From: JAEKLB01 sp050249235
GTDB taxonomy: Bacteria; Actinomycetota; Acidimicrobiia; Acidimicrobiales; CADCSY01
NCBI GenBank assembly: GCA_050249235.1
Contig: JBFWQW010000004.1
Span: forward strand, 1-64,000
Reading direction: 5' to 3'
DNA length: 64,000 nucleotides
How positions within the stretch are numbered: the first letter of the stretch is position 1; each line of letters opens with the position of its first letter. This document shows, one piece after another, positions 36,008 to 44,675 of this stretch. Under the pieces are notes generated by a model. It had not been told where the DNA came from. It did no database searches and saw nothing but the letters and a program-made list of their open reading frames with translations. The translations under genes were made by a program, and so were the position numbers.

Positions 36008-37513
36008 GTGCGCGGCGGGCTGGTGGTCTGCGGCACGACCAGTGACGCCGGCAAGTCGTGGGTGGTGGCCGGCCTGTGCCGGCTCCTGCACCGCCGAGGC
36101 GTGCGGGTCGCGCCCTTCAAGGCACAGAACATGGCGCTCAACGCGGCGGTCACCGCCGACGGCGCCGAGATCGGCCATGCCCAGTGGGTGCAGGCGGTGG
36201 CCGCCGGCGTCGAACCGGAGGCGGCGATGAACCCGGTGCTTCTCAAGCCGACGGGGGAGCGGACCAGCCAGGTGGTGGTGCTCGGCAAGCCGATCGGGGT
36301 CCACTCGGCGCGGGAGTACCACGACCTCGTCGACGGGCTGCGGCCGGTGGTGCTCGACGCCCTCGCCGACCTCCGGGCCCGGTTCGACGTGGTGCTGTGC
36401 GAAGGGGCCGGCGGTGCCGCCGAGATCAACCTCCTGCACCGCGACCTCTCCAACCTCCCGCTGGCGGCGGCCGCCCGCCTGCCGGCCGTCGTGGTCGGCG
36501 ACATCGACCGGGGCGGGGTATTCGCCTCGCTCTACGGCACGGTGGCGCTGCTGCCCGACGAGCTGCGGGGCTGGGTGCGGGGCTTCGTGATCAACCGGTT
36601 CCGGGGCGACCCCACCCTGCTCGACGACGGCTGCGACCAGCTCGAAGCCCGCTGCGGCGTCCCCACCCTCGGGGTGGTGCCCATGCTGGACGGCACCGAC
36701 ATCGACGCCGAGGACTCGCTCGCCCTCGACGGCTGGGCCACGAGCGGGTCGACGGCGGACGCGCTCGACGTCGCCGTCGTGCGGCTGCCGCGGCTCGCGA
36801 ACTTCGGTGACCTCGACCCTCTCCGGCTCGACCCGTCGGTGTCGGTCCGCTGGGTCCGCAGCGCCGCCGAGCTCGGCCGGCCGGCCCTCGTCGTGCTGCC
36901 CGGGTCGAAGGCGACGCGCGACGATCTCGCCTGGCTGCGGGCCACCGGCCTCGCCGAGGCCGTCGACCGCTCCGGCGCCGCGGTCGTGGCCGTGTGCGCC
37001 GGCCTCCAGATGGCGGGAGAGTCCGTCGACGACCCCGACGGGGTCGAAGGCCCGCCCGGGTCGGTCGAGGGGCTCCGGTGGCTGCCGGTCACCACCCGCT
37101 TCGAGGCGTCCAAGGTGCTCGACCGGCCGAGCGGCGCCGTCGCCGGCGGCGTCGGCGCCGGCGCGCCGGTCGCCGGCTACCGCATCCACCACGGGCGGGT
37201 GCATCCCGGGCCCGGCGCCGAGCCCTGGCTGGTGGCCGGGGACGGCACGGTGCTCGGCTGGCGCAGCGATCGGGTGCTCGGCACCACCCTGCACGCCCTG
37301 TTCGAGAACGACGAGCTGCGGGCCGCGGTCCTCCGCTGGGCGGCCTCGCGGTCCGGCCGTGGGCACACGGCGGCCGAACAATGGTCGTTCGCGGCGGCGC
37401 GCGAGGACCGCCTCGACCGCATCGCCGACGGCCTGGAGTCGCACCTCGACCTCGGGCGCCTCTTCGCCCTGATCGAGCAGGCCCCCTCACCGCTGGCGGA
37501 CACACCCCGGTGA
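36008..37513 (+). CDS. cobQ: Cobyric acid synthase
   Basis: Glutamine-dependent amidase that amidates the b, d, e and g carboxyls of adenosylcobyrinic a,c-diamide. 501 residues. The N-terminal ATP-binding DTBS-like domain has VCGTTSDAGKSWVV and FKAQNMALNA. The C-terminal type-1 glutamine amidotransferase domain has the nucleophile cysteine in VVAVCAGLQMAGES and histidine in GYRIHHGRV; the usual GICGG around the cysteine is here AVCAG. Its stop overlaps the FhuF-like gene start (GTGA). Confidence 0.95.
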   Translation: MRGGLVVCGTTSDAGKSWVVAGLCRLLHRRGVRVAPFKAQNMALNAAVTADGAEIGHAQWVQAVAAGVEPEAAMNPVLLKPTGERTSQVVVLGKPIGVHSAREYHDLVDGLRPVVLDALADLRARFDVVLCEGAGGAAEINLLHRDLSNLPLAAAARLPAVVVGDIDRGGVFASLYGTVALLPDELRGWVRGFVINRFRGDPTLLDDGCDQLEARCGVPTLGVVPMLDGTDIDAEDSLALDGWATSGSTADALDVAVVRLPRLANFGDLDPLRLDPSVSVRWVRSAAELGRPALVVLPGSKATRDDLAWLRATGLAEAVDRSGAAVVAVCAGLQMAGESVDDPDGVEGPPGSVEGLRWLPVTTRFEASKVLDRPSGAVAGGVGAGAPVAGYRIHHGRVHPGPGAEPWLVAGDGTVLGWRSDRVLGTTLHALFENDELRAAVLRWAASRSGRGHTAAEQWSFAAAREDRLDRIADGLESHLDLGRLFALIEQAPSPLADTPR

Positions 37514-38211
37514 GCGCGATCGAGGGCTCGCTGGCACCGGTCACCGCGCTCGTCGGCCACCTCCGGTGGCGGGCCGGCCCACCGGAAGAGGACGACCTCC
37601 TCGGCGCCGAGCTGGGCGACCCCGACCGGGTCGAGGCCGTCGTCACCGCCTCGGCCGAGGGACGGGGCAGCGACGACCCCCAGGTGCTCGGCTCGCTCTG
37701 GTGGCAGGCCTACTGCTACCGGGTGGCCGGGACGACGCTGGCCGCGTGGCTGCTCACCGGGTCGGCGCCCGACCCCGGTGCGGCCGGCGCCGGCGTGGGC
37801 ATGGCCCGCAGCCGGCCCTCGTCGCTGCTGGTCGACCCGGGGGCACCGGTCCTTACCGACCTCGCCGGGCTGGCCGACCGGCTGTTCGCCGGCCACCTCG
37901 ACCGCGTCGCCGACGCGCTCCGCCGGCGCCACGCCCTCGGCACCCAGCTCGTCTGGGGCGACGCCGCCGCCGGCATCGCCTCGGCGCTCGGCGCCGTGGG
38001 CACCGCCCCCGGCGCCCCCGACCTCCGCGACCGGCTCGACGTGGTCGCGGGCGCCCTCCCGCACGACATCGCGGCGCTCGGGACGTGGACGCCAGGGACG
38101 TGGTCGTTCCGGCGCCGGACCTGCTGCCTGTGGTGGAAGACCACGGCGGCCGACGGCGCCCTGTGCGAGGACTGCTCGCTCCGCCCGGCCGGGACGGCGG
38201 CCCCCCGGTGA
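37510..38211 (+). CDS. FhuF-like (2Fe-2S)-binding protein
   Basis: A 233-residue soluble protein. Its only sharp motif is the C-terminal cysteine cluster Cys205-Cys206-x12-Cys219-x2-Cys222 (RRTCCLWW...LCEDC), close to the CC-x10-C-x2-C cluster of FhuF-type ferric-siderophore reductases but two residues longer. The N-terminal domain resembles the FhuF-like fold only in general features (SLWWQAYCYRVAGT). It overlaps cobQ and cobN by GTGA on each side, so it is made stoichiometrically with cobalamin enzymes rather than with an iron importer. I infer a reductase for Co(II) or for Fe in corrinoid handling; no direct evidence shows this. Confidence 0.8.
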   Translation: MSAIEGSLAPVTALVGHLRWRAGPPEEDDLLGAELGDPDRVEAVVTASAEGRGSDDPQVLGSLWWQAYCYRVAGTTLAAWLLTGSAPDPGAAGAGVGMARSRPSSLLVDPGAPVLTDLAGLADRLFAGHLDRVADALRRRHALGTQLVWGDAAAGIASALGAVGTAPGAPDLRDRLDVVAGALPHDIAALGTWTPGTWSFRRRTCCLWWKTTAADGALCEDCSLRPAGTAAPR

Positions 38212-41200
38212 TCCTCTTCGTCGCCAACAACGACCTCGAGCTCCTGGCCCTCCGGGCCGCGGCCGAGTCGCTGCCCGACGGCTTCCCCGCCGTGCGGGCC
38301 CACGGCGGCGTCACGCTCGACCCGACCGGCGAGCCCCCGGACCTCGACGGCGTGCGGATCGTGCTCGTCCGGTTGCACAAGGGCCGCAGCGCCTGGCCGG
38401 AGCCCTTCGACCTCCTCCGGGAGCGCTGCCAGCGGGAGGGGATCCCGCTGCTGGCCTTCGGTGGGGAGGCGTCGGTCGACGCCGAGCTCACCGCGCGGTC
38501 GACCGTCCCGCCCGGGATCGTGACCGAGGCCTTCGCCTACCTGACCCGGGGCGGCCCGGTGAACCTCGCCAACCTGCTGCGCTTCGTGGCCGACACCCTC
38601 CTGCTCGAGGGCTTCGGCTTCGACCCGCCGGCCGAGGTCCCGCAGGTGGGCCTGCTCGGCCACCGGCCGGTCGATCCCGGTCGCCCGACGGTGGCCGTCG
38701 TCACCTACCGGGCCAACGTGCTGGCCGGCAACACGCTGGCCATCGAGCAGCTCTGCGACGCCATCGAGGCCAGGGGCGCCAACGCCCGGGCCGTCTACTG
38801 CTACTCGCTGCGACCCGAGGCCGAAGGGGTGGCACCGGCTGCGCTCGAGCTGCTCCGCGGCGCCGACGTGGTCGTCACCACCACGTGGGCGGCGGGCGGC
38901 GCGGTCCAGGCCGGCGACGCCGTGGCGGCCACGGTGGGGGAGGGCTGGGCGTCGCCGCTCGACGCCCTCGGCGTCCCGGTCCTCCAGGCCGTCGCCGCCA
39001 CCGGCCCGTCGACGGCGTGGGCCGCCTCGCCGGGGGGCCTGGCGCCCCTCGACGTGGCATTGAGCGTGGCCATCCCCGAGTTCGACGGGCGGATCATCGG
39101 CCCGGCGTTCGCCTTCAAGGAGGTGGTCGACGACGGCGAGGACCTGGGCGTGGCGGTGTCGGCCCACCGGGCCGTCCCCGACCGGTGCGAGCGGGTGGCG
39201 GGCATCGCCGTCCGCCTGGCCAGGCTCCGCCACATCCCGCCGGCCGACAAGCGGGTCGCGATCGTGCTGTCCGCCTATCCCACCAAGCGCAGCCGGATCG
39301 GCAACGCCGTCGGGCTCGACACGCCGGTGAGCCTCCTCGCCGTGGTCGACGGGTTGCGGGCCGCCGGCTACCGGGTCGACGACCTCGGCGACGACGCCGA
39401 CGCGGTGATGGGCCGGCTGGCCGACGGGCTCACCTACGACCGGCCCTCGCTGTCGGTGGCCGAGCAGGCCATGGCCGTGGGCCGCCTGCACGTCGGCGAC
39501 TACGCGGCCTGGTTCGCGACCCTCCCGGCCGGGCTGCGCGACCGGGTGATTGCGGCCTGGGGTCCGGCGCCGGGGAAGGTCTGCGTGCACGACGACCACC
39601 TCGTGTTCGCCGGCATCGACGCCGGCGGCGCGCTGGTGGCGGTGCAGCCCCCCCGGGGCTACGGCGAGGACCCGATCGCGGTGTACCACACGCCCGAGCT
39701 CCCACCCCCGCACCACTACCTCGCCTTCTACCGCTGGCTCGACGCCGGCTGGGGTGCCGACGCCGTCGTCCACCTCGGCAAGCACGGCACGCTCGAGTGG
39801 CTGCCCGGCAAGGGCGTCGGCCTGTCGGGGGGGTGCGTGCCCGACGCCGCCATCGGCGACCTGCCCGTCCTCTATCCGTTCGTGGTGAACGACCCGGGCG
39901 AGGGCACCCAGGCCAAGCGGCGGACCCACGCCGTGGTCGTCGACCACCTCCCGCCCCCCATGACCCGGGCCGAGACCTACGACGACCTGGCCCGGGTGGA
40001 GCGGCTCCTCGACGAGTACGCCAGGATCGAGGCCCTCGACCCGGCCAAGCTCCCGGCCATCCAGGGCCAGCTCTGGGACCTCCTCGTCACCTCCGACCTG
40101 ACGCAGGACCTCGGCGTCGGCGAGATGCCCGATCCCGACGACTTCGCCGGGATGGTCGGCCACATCGACGGCTACCTGTGCTCCCTCAAGGACGCCCAGA
40201 TCCGCGGCGGCCTGCACGTGCTCGGGTCGGCACCGGACGGCGACGCGCTGCTCGACACGGTGCTGAGCATCACCCGCCAGCCCCAGGGCGCCGTCCCCTC
40301 GCTGCGGGCCACCGTGGCCGCCGAGCTGGGCGTCGACCTCGAGCGGGCCGGCACCGCCGCCGTCGACCGGGTGGAGGCGGCCTGCCGGGAGCGCATCGCC
40401 GCGCTGGCGGCCACCGGCTGGGACCCGGGCCGGGCTGGCGCCGACCCGACCATGGGCTGGATCGCCACGACGTTGGTGCCGAACCTGCGGCGCACACCCG
40501 ACGAGCTCGGCAACCTGCTCGGCGGGCTCGCCGGCCGGCACGTCCCGGCCGGCCCCAGCGGCGCGCCGACGCGGGGCGGCGCCCACGTGCTGCCGACGGG
40601 GCGCAACTTCTACTCGGTCGATCCCAAGGCCATCCCCTCGGCGCTGGCCTGGGACGTGGGCCGGGCGCTCGCCGACCGGCTCCTCGACCGGCACCTCGCC
40701 GAGACGGGGGCGTATCCGCGGACGGTGGGGCTGGTGGTGTGGGGCACGGCCAACATGCGCACTCAGGGTGACGACATCGCCGAGGTCCTCGCCCTCCTCG
40801 GCGTCCGGCCCCGCTGGAACGCCGACTCGGGCCGGGTGGAGGGGCTCGAGGTGATCCCGCTCGCCGAGCTCGGCCGGCCCCGCGTCGACGTGACGGTGCG
40901 GATCTCGGGCTTCTTCCGCGACGCCTTCCCCGACGTGGTCGACCTGCTCGACGACGCGGTGCAGCTCGTCGGCGCCCTCGACGAGCCCGACGGCGACAAC
41001 CCGGTGCGGGCCGCCGGCACCGCCGACGCCCGGGTGTTCGGCCCGTCGCCGGGTGCCTACGGGTCGGGCATCTACCAGGCCATCGAGGGCCGGGCCTGGC
41101 GCACCCGCGCCGACCTGGCGGAGGTGTACCTGGCCTGGTCGGGCTACGCCTACCGCCGGGGGGAGGCCGGCGTCGCCGCCCCCGACCAGGTCCGCCGCCG

Positions 41201-41744
41201 GTTCGCCGCCATCGACGTGGCGGTGAAGAACCAGGACAACCGCGAGCACGACATCTTCGACAGCGACGACTACTTCCAGGACCACGGCGGGATGGTGGCG
41301 GCGGTCACCGAGCTGACCGGGCGGCCGACCCGCGCCTGGTTCGGGGACAGCGCCGACCCGTCCCGCCCCCAGGTCCGCTCGCTCGCCGAGGAGGCGGCCC
41401 GGGTGGTGCGCACGCGCGTCCTCAACCCCAAGTGGATCGACTCGATGCGCAACCACGGCTACAAGGGCGCCTTCGAGATCGCCGCCACCGTCGACTACCT
41501 GTTCGGCTACGACGCCACCGCCGGCGTCGTCGAGGACTGGATGTACGAGCGGGTGACGCGGGCCTACGTGTCCGACCCCGCGATGCGCGCCTTCTACGAG
41601 GCGTCGAACCCCTGGGCCCTGCGCAGCATCTGCGAGCGGCTCCTCGAGGCCGCCGAGCGGGCGATGTGGGACGCCAGCGACGGGGCCGTGGCCGCGCTGC
41701 GGGACGGCATCCTGGCCGCCGAGGGCATGGAGGAGCGACGGTGA
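38208..41744 (+). CDS. cobN: Cobaltochelatase subunit CobN
   Basis: The large subunit that inserts Co2+ into hydrogenobyrinic a,c-diamide in the aerobic pathway, 1178 residues. Conserved stretches include SAYPTKRSRIGNAVGLDTP, HLGKHGTLEWLPGKGVGLSG, PTGRNFYSVDP, NMRTQGDDIAEVLALLGVRP and the C-terminal NPKWIDSMRNHGYKGAFEIA. It is coupled by GTGA to the upstream FhuF-like gene and the downstream chelatase ATPase gene. No CobS/CobT pair is present; the downstream ChlI/ChlD-type fusion probably supplies the ATPase. Confidence 0.97.
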   Translation: MILFVANNDLELLALRAAAESLPDGFPAVRAHGGVTLDPTGEPPDLDGVRIVLVRLHKGRSAWPEPFDLLRERCQREGIPLLAFGGEASVDAELTARSTVPPGIVTEAFAYLTRGGPVNLANLLRFVADTLLLEGFGFDPPAEVPQVGLLGHRPVDPGRPTVAVVTYRANVLAGNTLAIEQLCDAIEARGANARAVYCYSLRPEAEGVAPAALELLRGADVVVTTTWAAGGAVQAGDAVAATVGEGWASPLDALGVPVLQAVAATGPSTAWAASPGGLAPLDVALSVAIPEFDGRIIGPAFAFKEVVDDGEDLGVAVSAHRAVPDRCERVAGIAVRLARLRHIPPADKRVAIVLSAYPTKRSRIGNAVGLDTPVSLLAVVDGLRAAGYRVDDLGDDADAVMGRLADGLTYDRPSLSVAEQAMAVGRLHVGDYAAWFATLPAGLRDRVIAAWGPAPGKVCVHDDHLVFAGIDAGGALVAVQPPRGYGEDPIAVYHTPELPPPHHYLAFYRWLDAGWGADAVVHLGKHGTLEWLPGKGVGLSGGCVPDAAIGDLPVLYPFVVNDPGEGTQAKRRTHAVVVDHLPPPMTRAETYDDLARVERLLDEYARIEALDPAKLPAIQGQLWDLLVTSDLTQDLGVGEMPDPDDFAGMVGHIDGYLCSLKDAQIRGGLHVLGSAPDGDALLDTVLSITRQPQGAVPSLRATVAAELGVDLERAGTAAVDRVEAACRERIAALAATGWDPGRAGADPTMGWIATTLVPNLRRTPDELGNLLGGLAGRHVPAGPSGAPTRGGAHVLPTGRNFYSVDPKAIPSALAWDVGRALADRLLDRHLAETGAYPRTVGLVVWGTANMRTQGDDIAEVLALLGVRPRWNADSGRVEGLEVIPLAELGRPRVDVTVRISGFFRDAFPDVVDLLDDAVQLVGALDEPDGDNPVRAAGTADARVFGPSPGAYGSGIYQAIEGRAWRTRADLAEVYLAWSGYAYRRGEAGVAAPDQVRRRFAAIDVAVKNQDNREHDIFDSDDYFQDHGGMVAAVTELTGRPTRAWFGDSADPSRPQVRSLAEEAARVVRTRVLNPKWIDSMRNHGYKGAFEIAATVDYLFGYDATAGVVEDWMYERVTRAYVSDPAMRAFYEASNPWALRSICERLLEAAERAMWDASDGAVAALRDGILAAEGMEERR

Positions 41745-43621
41745 GCCCCGGCTTCCCGTTCAGCGCCGTGGTCGCCGGCGACGACGCCAAGCTGGCGCTC
41801 GTCCTCGCCGCCGTCGACCCGGCCATCGGCGGGGTGCTGCTGCGGGGCGAGAAGGGGTCGGCGAAGTCGACGCTGGCGAGGGGGCTCGCCGAGCTGCTGC
41901 CCGGTGCCGCGCCCTTCACCGAGCTGCCACTCGGCGCCAGCGAGGAGCGGGTGGTCGGCTCCATCGACCTGGCCGCCGCCCTCCGAGACGCCGAGGTGCG
42001 CTTCCAGCCCGGCCTGCTCGCCGCCGCCCACGGCGGGGTGCTCTACGTCGACGAGGTGAACCTGCTCGCCGACCACCTCGTCGACGTGCTGCTCGACGTG
42101 GCCGTCACCGGGCACAACCGGGTCGAGCGCGACAACGTCTCGCACGAGCACGCCGCCCGCTTCGTGCTGATCGGGTCGATGAACCCGGAGGAGGGCGACC
42201 TCCGGCCCCAGCTCCTCGACCGGTTCGGCCTCGCCGTCGACGTCCGGGCCCCCGCGCCCGTCGAGGACCGGGTCGAGGTCGTCCGCCGACGGCTGGCCTT
42301 CGACGCCGATCCGGCCGCCTTCGCCGAGCGCTGGGCCGGCGCGCAGCGGGCGCTCGCCGAGCGGCTGGCCGCGGCCCGGCCGGCCTCCGTCGACGACGCC
42401 GTGCTGGGCGCGGCCAGCGAGCTCGCGGTCGAGGCCGGGGCCGAGGGGATGCGGGCCGACCTGGTGCTGACCCGGGCCGCCGCCGCCCACGCCGGCTGGG
42501 CGGGCAGGGCGGCGGCCACGCTCGACGATCTGCGGGCCGTCGCCGCCATGGTGCTCGTCCACCGGGCCCGGCGGCACCCGCTCGAGCCGCCGGGAACGCC
42601 CCCCGACCTCGACGCCGCCGTCGACCGTGTCCTCGGGCCGGAGGGCGGGTCCGATCCGCCGGCCGGCGGTGCCGGTGCCAGTGCCGGTGGTGGTGACGGT
42701 GACGGTGACGGTGACCGGGAAGGCGACGACCGCGGGGCCGGCGACGAGGGCGGGGATGGCGACGGCAGCGGGGAAGGCGACGGGCGTGGCGCCGGCGGCG
42801 CCCGGGTGGCGCCGGCCGGTCCCCCGACCGCGGTCGCCCGGCTGGAGGCGCCCCGCGCCACCCAGTCCGGCGGGGGCGGGCGGCGGTCCACGGTGATCGG
42901 CGACCGGGGCCGGGCGATCGGCCACCGCGCCCCGTCCGGCCCGGTGGCCTCGGTCGCGGCGGTGCCGACGCTCGCGGCCGCCGCCGCCCGCCGCGCCCTC
43001 GACCCCGGCGCGGCCGGACGGATAGCGGCAGGTGGGATCGCGGCAGGCGACCTGCGCGAGGCGGTACGCGAAGCCCGGACCGGCAACCTCCTCGTGCTCG
43101 CCGTGGACGCCTCGGGGTCGATGGGAGCCGATGCCCGCATGGCGGCGGTGAAGGGCGCGCTCTGCGGGCTCCTCGTCGACGCCTACCAGCGGCGTGACCG
43201 CGTCGCCCTCGTCACCTTCGCCGGCGATGCCGCCGAGGTGGCCCTCCGGCCCACGGGGAGCGTCGAGGTGGCGAGGACCCGGCTCGAGTCGCTCCCAACC
43301 GGTGGCGCCACCCCGCTGGCCGAGGGCATCCGGCTGGCGGCCGACGTCGCCGCCCGGGCCACCACGGCCACGTTGCGGCCGTTGCTCGTGCTCGTCACCG
43401 ACGGGCGGGCCACGTCCGGCGCCGACCCCGTCGCCGACGCCATGGCCGCCGCCGCCACGGTGGCCCGCCGCGGGCTGCCCAGCGTGGTGATCGACGTCGA
43501 GGCCCCCGGTCCGGGCGGGCTCGGCCTGGCCGTGTCGCTGGCCCGGGCCATGGGCGCCCGGCACCTCCGGCTGCCCGATCTCACGGCCGGCCGCCTCGAA
43601 GCCACCCTGCGGACCCTCTGA
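41741..43621 (+). CDS. Chelatase ATPase/vWA subunit (ChlI-ChlD fusion)
   Basis: A 626-residue protein joining an AAA+ module and a von Willebrand A domain. The AAA+ part has Walker A RGEKGSAKSTLARG (about 35-48), Walker B LYVDEVNLL and the arginine-finger region GSMNPEEGDLRPQLLDRFGL. A Gly/Asp-rich acidic linker (about 300-350, GDGDGDGDREGDD) follows, then the vWA domain with MIDAS motif DASGSM (about residue 456). This is the architecture of Mg-chelatase I/D fusions that partner CobN. The GTG start overlaps the cobN stop. Confidence 0.93.
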   Translation: MSPGFPFSAVVAGDDAKLALVLAAVDPAIGGVLLRGEKGSAKSTLARGLAELLPGAAPFTELPLGASEERVVGSIDLAAALRDAEVRFQPGLLAAAHGGVLYVDEVNLLADHLVDVLLDVAVTGHNRVERDNVSHEHAARFVLIGSMNPEEGDLRPQLLDRFGLAVDVRAPAPVEDRVEVVRRRLAFDADPAAFAERWAGAQRALAERLAAARPASVDDAVLGAASELAVEAGAEGMRADLVLTRAAAAHAGWAGRAAATLDDLRAVAAMVLVHRARRHPLEPPGTPPDLDAAVDRVLGPEGGSDPPAGGAGASAGGGDGDGDGDREGDDRGAGDEGGDGDGSGEGDGRGAGGARVAPAGPPTAVARLEAPRATQSGGGGRRSTVIGDRGRAIGHRAPSGPVASVAAVPTLAAAAARRALDPGAAGRIAAGGIAAGDLREAVREARTGNLLVLAVDASGSMGADARMAAVKGALCGLLVDAYQRRDRVALVTFAGDAAEVALRPTGSVEVARTRLESLPTGGATPLAEGIRLAADVAARATTATLRPLLVLVTDGRATSGADPVADAMAAAATVARRGLPSVVIDVEAPGPGGLGLAVSLARAMGARHLRLPDLTAGRLEATLRTL

Positions 43622-43660
43622 CCGCCGCCGAACCCAGCCCCGACCCCGGCCCCGACCGAG

Positions 43661-43690
43661 CCGAACCCACCCGAACCCACCCGAACCCAG
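43661..43690. repeat. 10-bp tandem repeat before btuF
   Basis: CCGAACCCAC occurs three times in a row (43661, 43671 and 43681, the last ending in G). It lies within a C/A-rich, purine-poor 94-base gap between the chelatase subunit and btuF. It could be a transcript spacer; no gene is present. Confidence 0.7.
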
Positions 43691-43715
43691 CCGAAGCCGA
43701 CCCACGAACCAGGTG

Positions 43716-44675
43716 ATGCGCATGCGATCCCCCCGACGACCGTTGACGATGCTCCTGCTGGGGGCGATCGTCCTCGCCGCCTGCGGTGGCGACGACGGCG
43801 GTGGCGACGACGACGGTGGCGGCGCCGCGCCGGAAGCTCGGGAGGCGGCCGACTTCCCCGTGTCGGTGCGGGCCGACCAGGGCGAGGTGGCGATCGAGGC
43901 CCGCCCCGAGCGCGTCGTGTCGCTGTCACCGTCGCTCACGGAGATGCTCTACGCCGTCGGCGCCGGGGACCAGGTGGTGGCGGTCGACCGCAACTCGGAC
44001 TTCCCCGACGGCGTCCCGGTCACCGACCTGAGCGGCCTGCGTCCCAACGTCGAGGCCATGGGTGGCTACCGACCCGACCTGGTCGTCCTCGCCAACGACC
44101 GCGACGGGATCGTGGGCGCGCTCACCGCCCTCGGGGTGCCGACCCTCCTGCTCGGCAGCCCCGCCCACCTCGACGACGTCTACGACCAGCTGGCGTCGAT
44201 CGGGGCCGCCACCGGTCATGCCGCCGAGGCGGACGAGGTCGTCGACGAGATCCGTGACGAGCTCGACGAGCTCGCCGGGGCGCTCCCGAAGCGGTCCAGG
44301 CCGCTCCGCTACTTCTTCGAGGTGAGCGACACGTACCACTCGGTCACCTCCCAGACCTTCACCGGCGAGCTGCTGCGGCTGGCCGGGCTGGCCAGCATCG
44401 CCGACGCCGCCGGCGGGGCGGCCGGTGGCTACCCGCAGCTGTCCGCCGAGTTCGTCCTCGACGCCGACCCGGACCTGATCTTCCTGGCCCACGCCGGCGG
44501 CGCCAACCCGACGAGCGACCAGGTCGCGGCCCGAGCCGGCTGGAACCGCCTGGCCGCCGTCTCCAACGGACGGGTCGTGGCCCTCGAGCCCGACCTGGCC
44601 TCGAGATGGGGGCCCCGGATCGTCGACCTCCTGCGGGCCGTCGTCCAGGCCGTCGAGGCGTTGCCGGGCGCATGA
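43716..44675 (+). CDS. btuF: Corrinoid ABC transporter substrate-binding lipoprotein
   Basis: A 319-residue lipoprotein; the signal ends LAAC with an acidic Gly/Asp-rich linker after it. The mature protein is a type III (BtuF/FhuD) binding protein: PERVVSLSPSLTEMLYAVGA is its N-terminal signature, and RPNVEAMGGYRPDLVV and PEFVLDADPDLIF-like segments follow. Binding of cobalamin rather than iron siderophore is inferred from the operon. The start may be GTG 43713, ATG 43716 or ATG 43722. The stop overlaps btuC by ATGA. Confidence 0.9.
   Translation: MRMRSPRRPLTMLLLGAIVLAACGGDDGGGDDDGGGAAPEAREAADFPVSVRADQGEVAIEARPERVVSLSPSLTEMLYAVGAGDQVVAVDRNSDFPDGVPVTDLSGLRPNVEAMGGYRPDLVVLANDRDGIVGALTALGVPTLLLGSPAHLDDVYDQLASIGAATGHAAEADEVVDEIRDELDELAGALPKRSRPLRYFFEVSDTYHSVTSQTFTGELLRLAGLASIADAAGGAAGGYPQLSAEFVLDADPDLIFLAHAGGANPTSDQVAARAGWNRLAAVSNGRVVALEPDLASRWGPRIVDLLRAVVQAVEALPGA

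Noticed and set aside
37716..41456. A 1246-codon open frame on the minus strand opposite cobN
   Set aside because: It is the antisense shadow of a strongly conserved cobN; its translation is Arg/Gly/His/Val-rich with no recognisable motif, as expected in very GC-rich DNA.
41594..43939. A 781-codon minus-strand frame opposite the chelatase subunit gene
   Set aside because: Gly/Arg-rich translation without domains; the plus strand carries AAA+ and vWA motifs.
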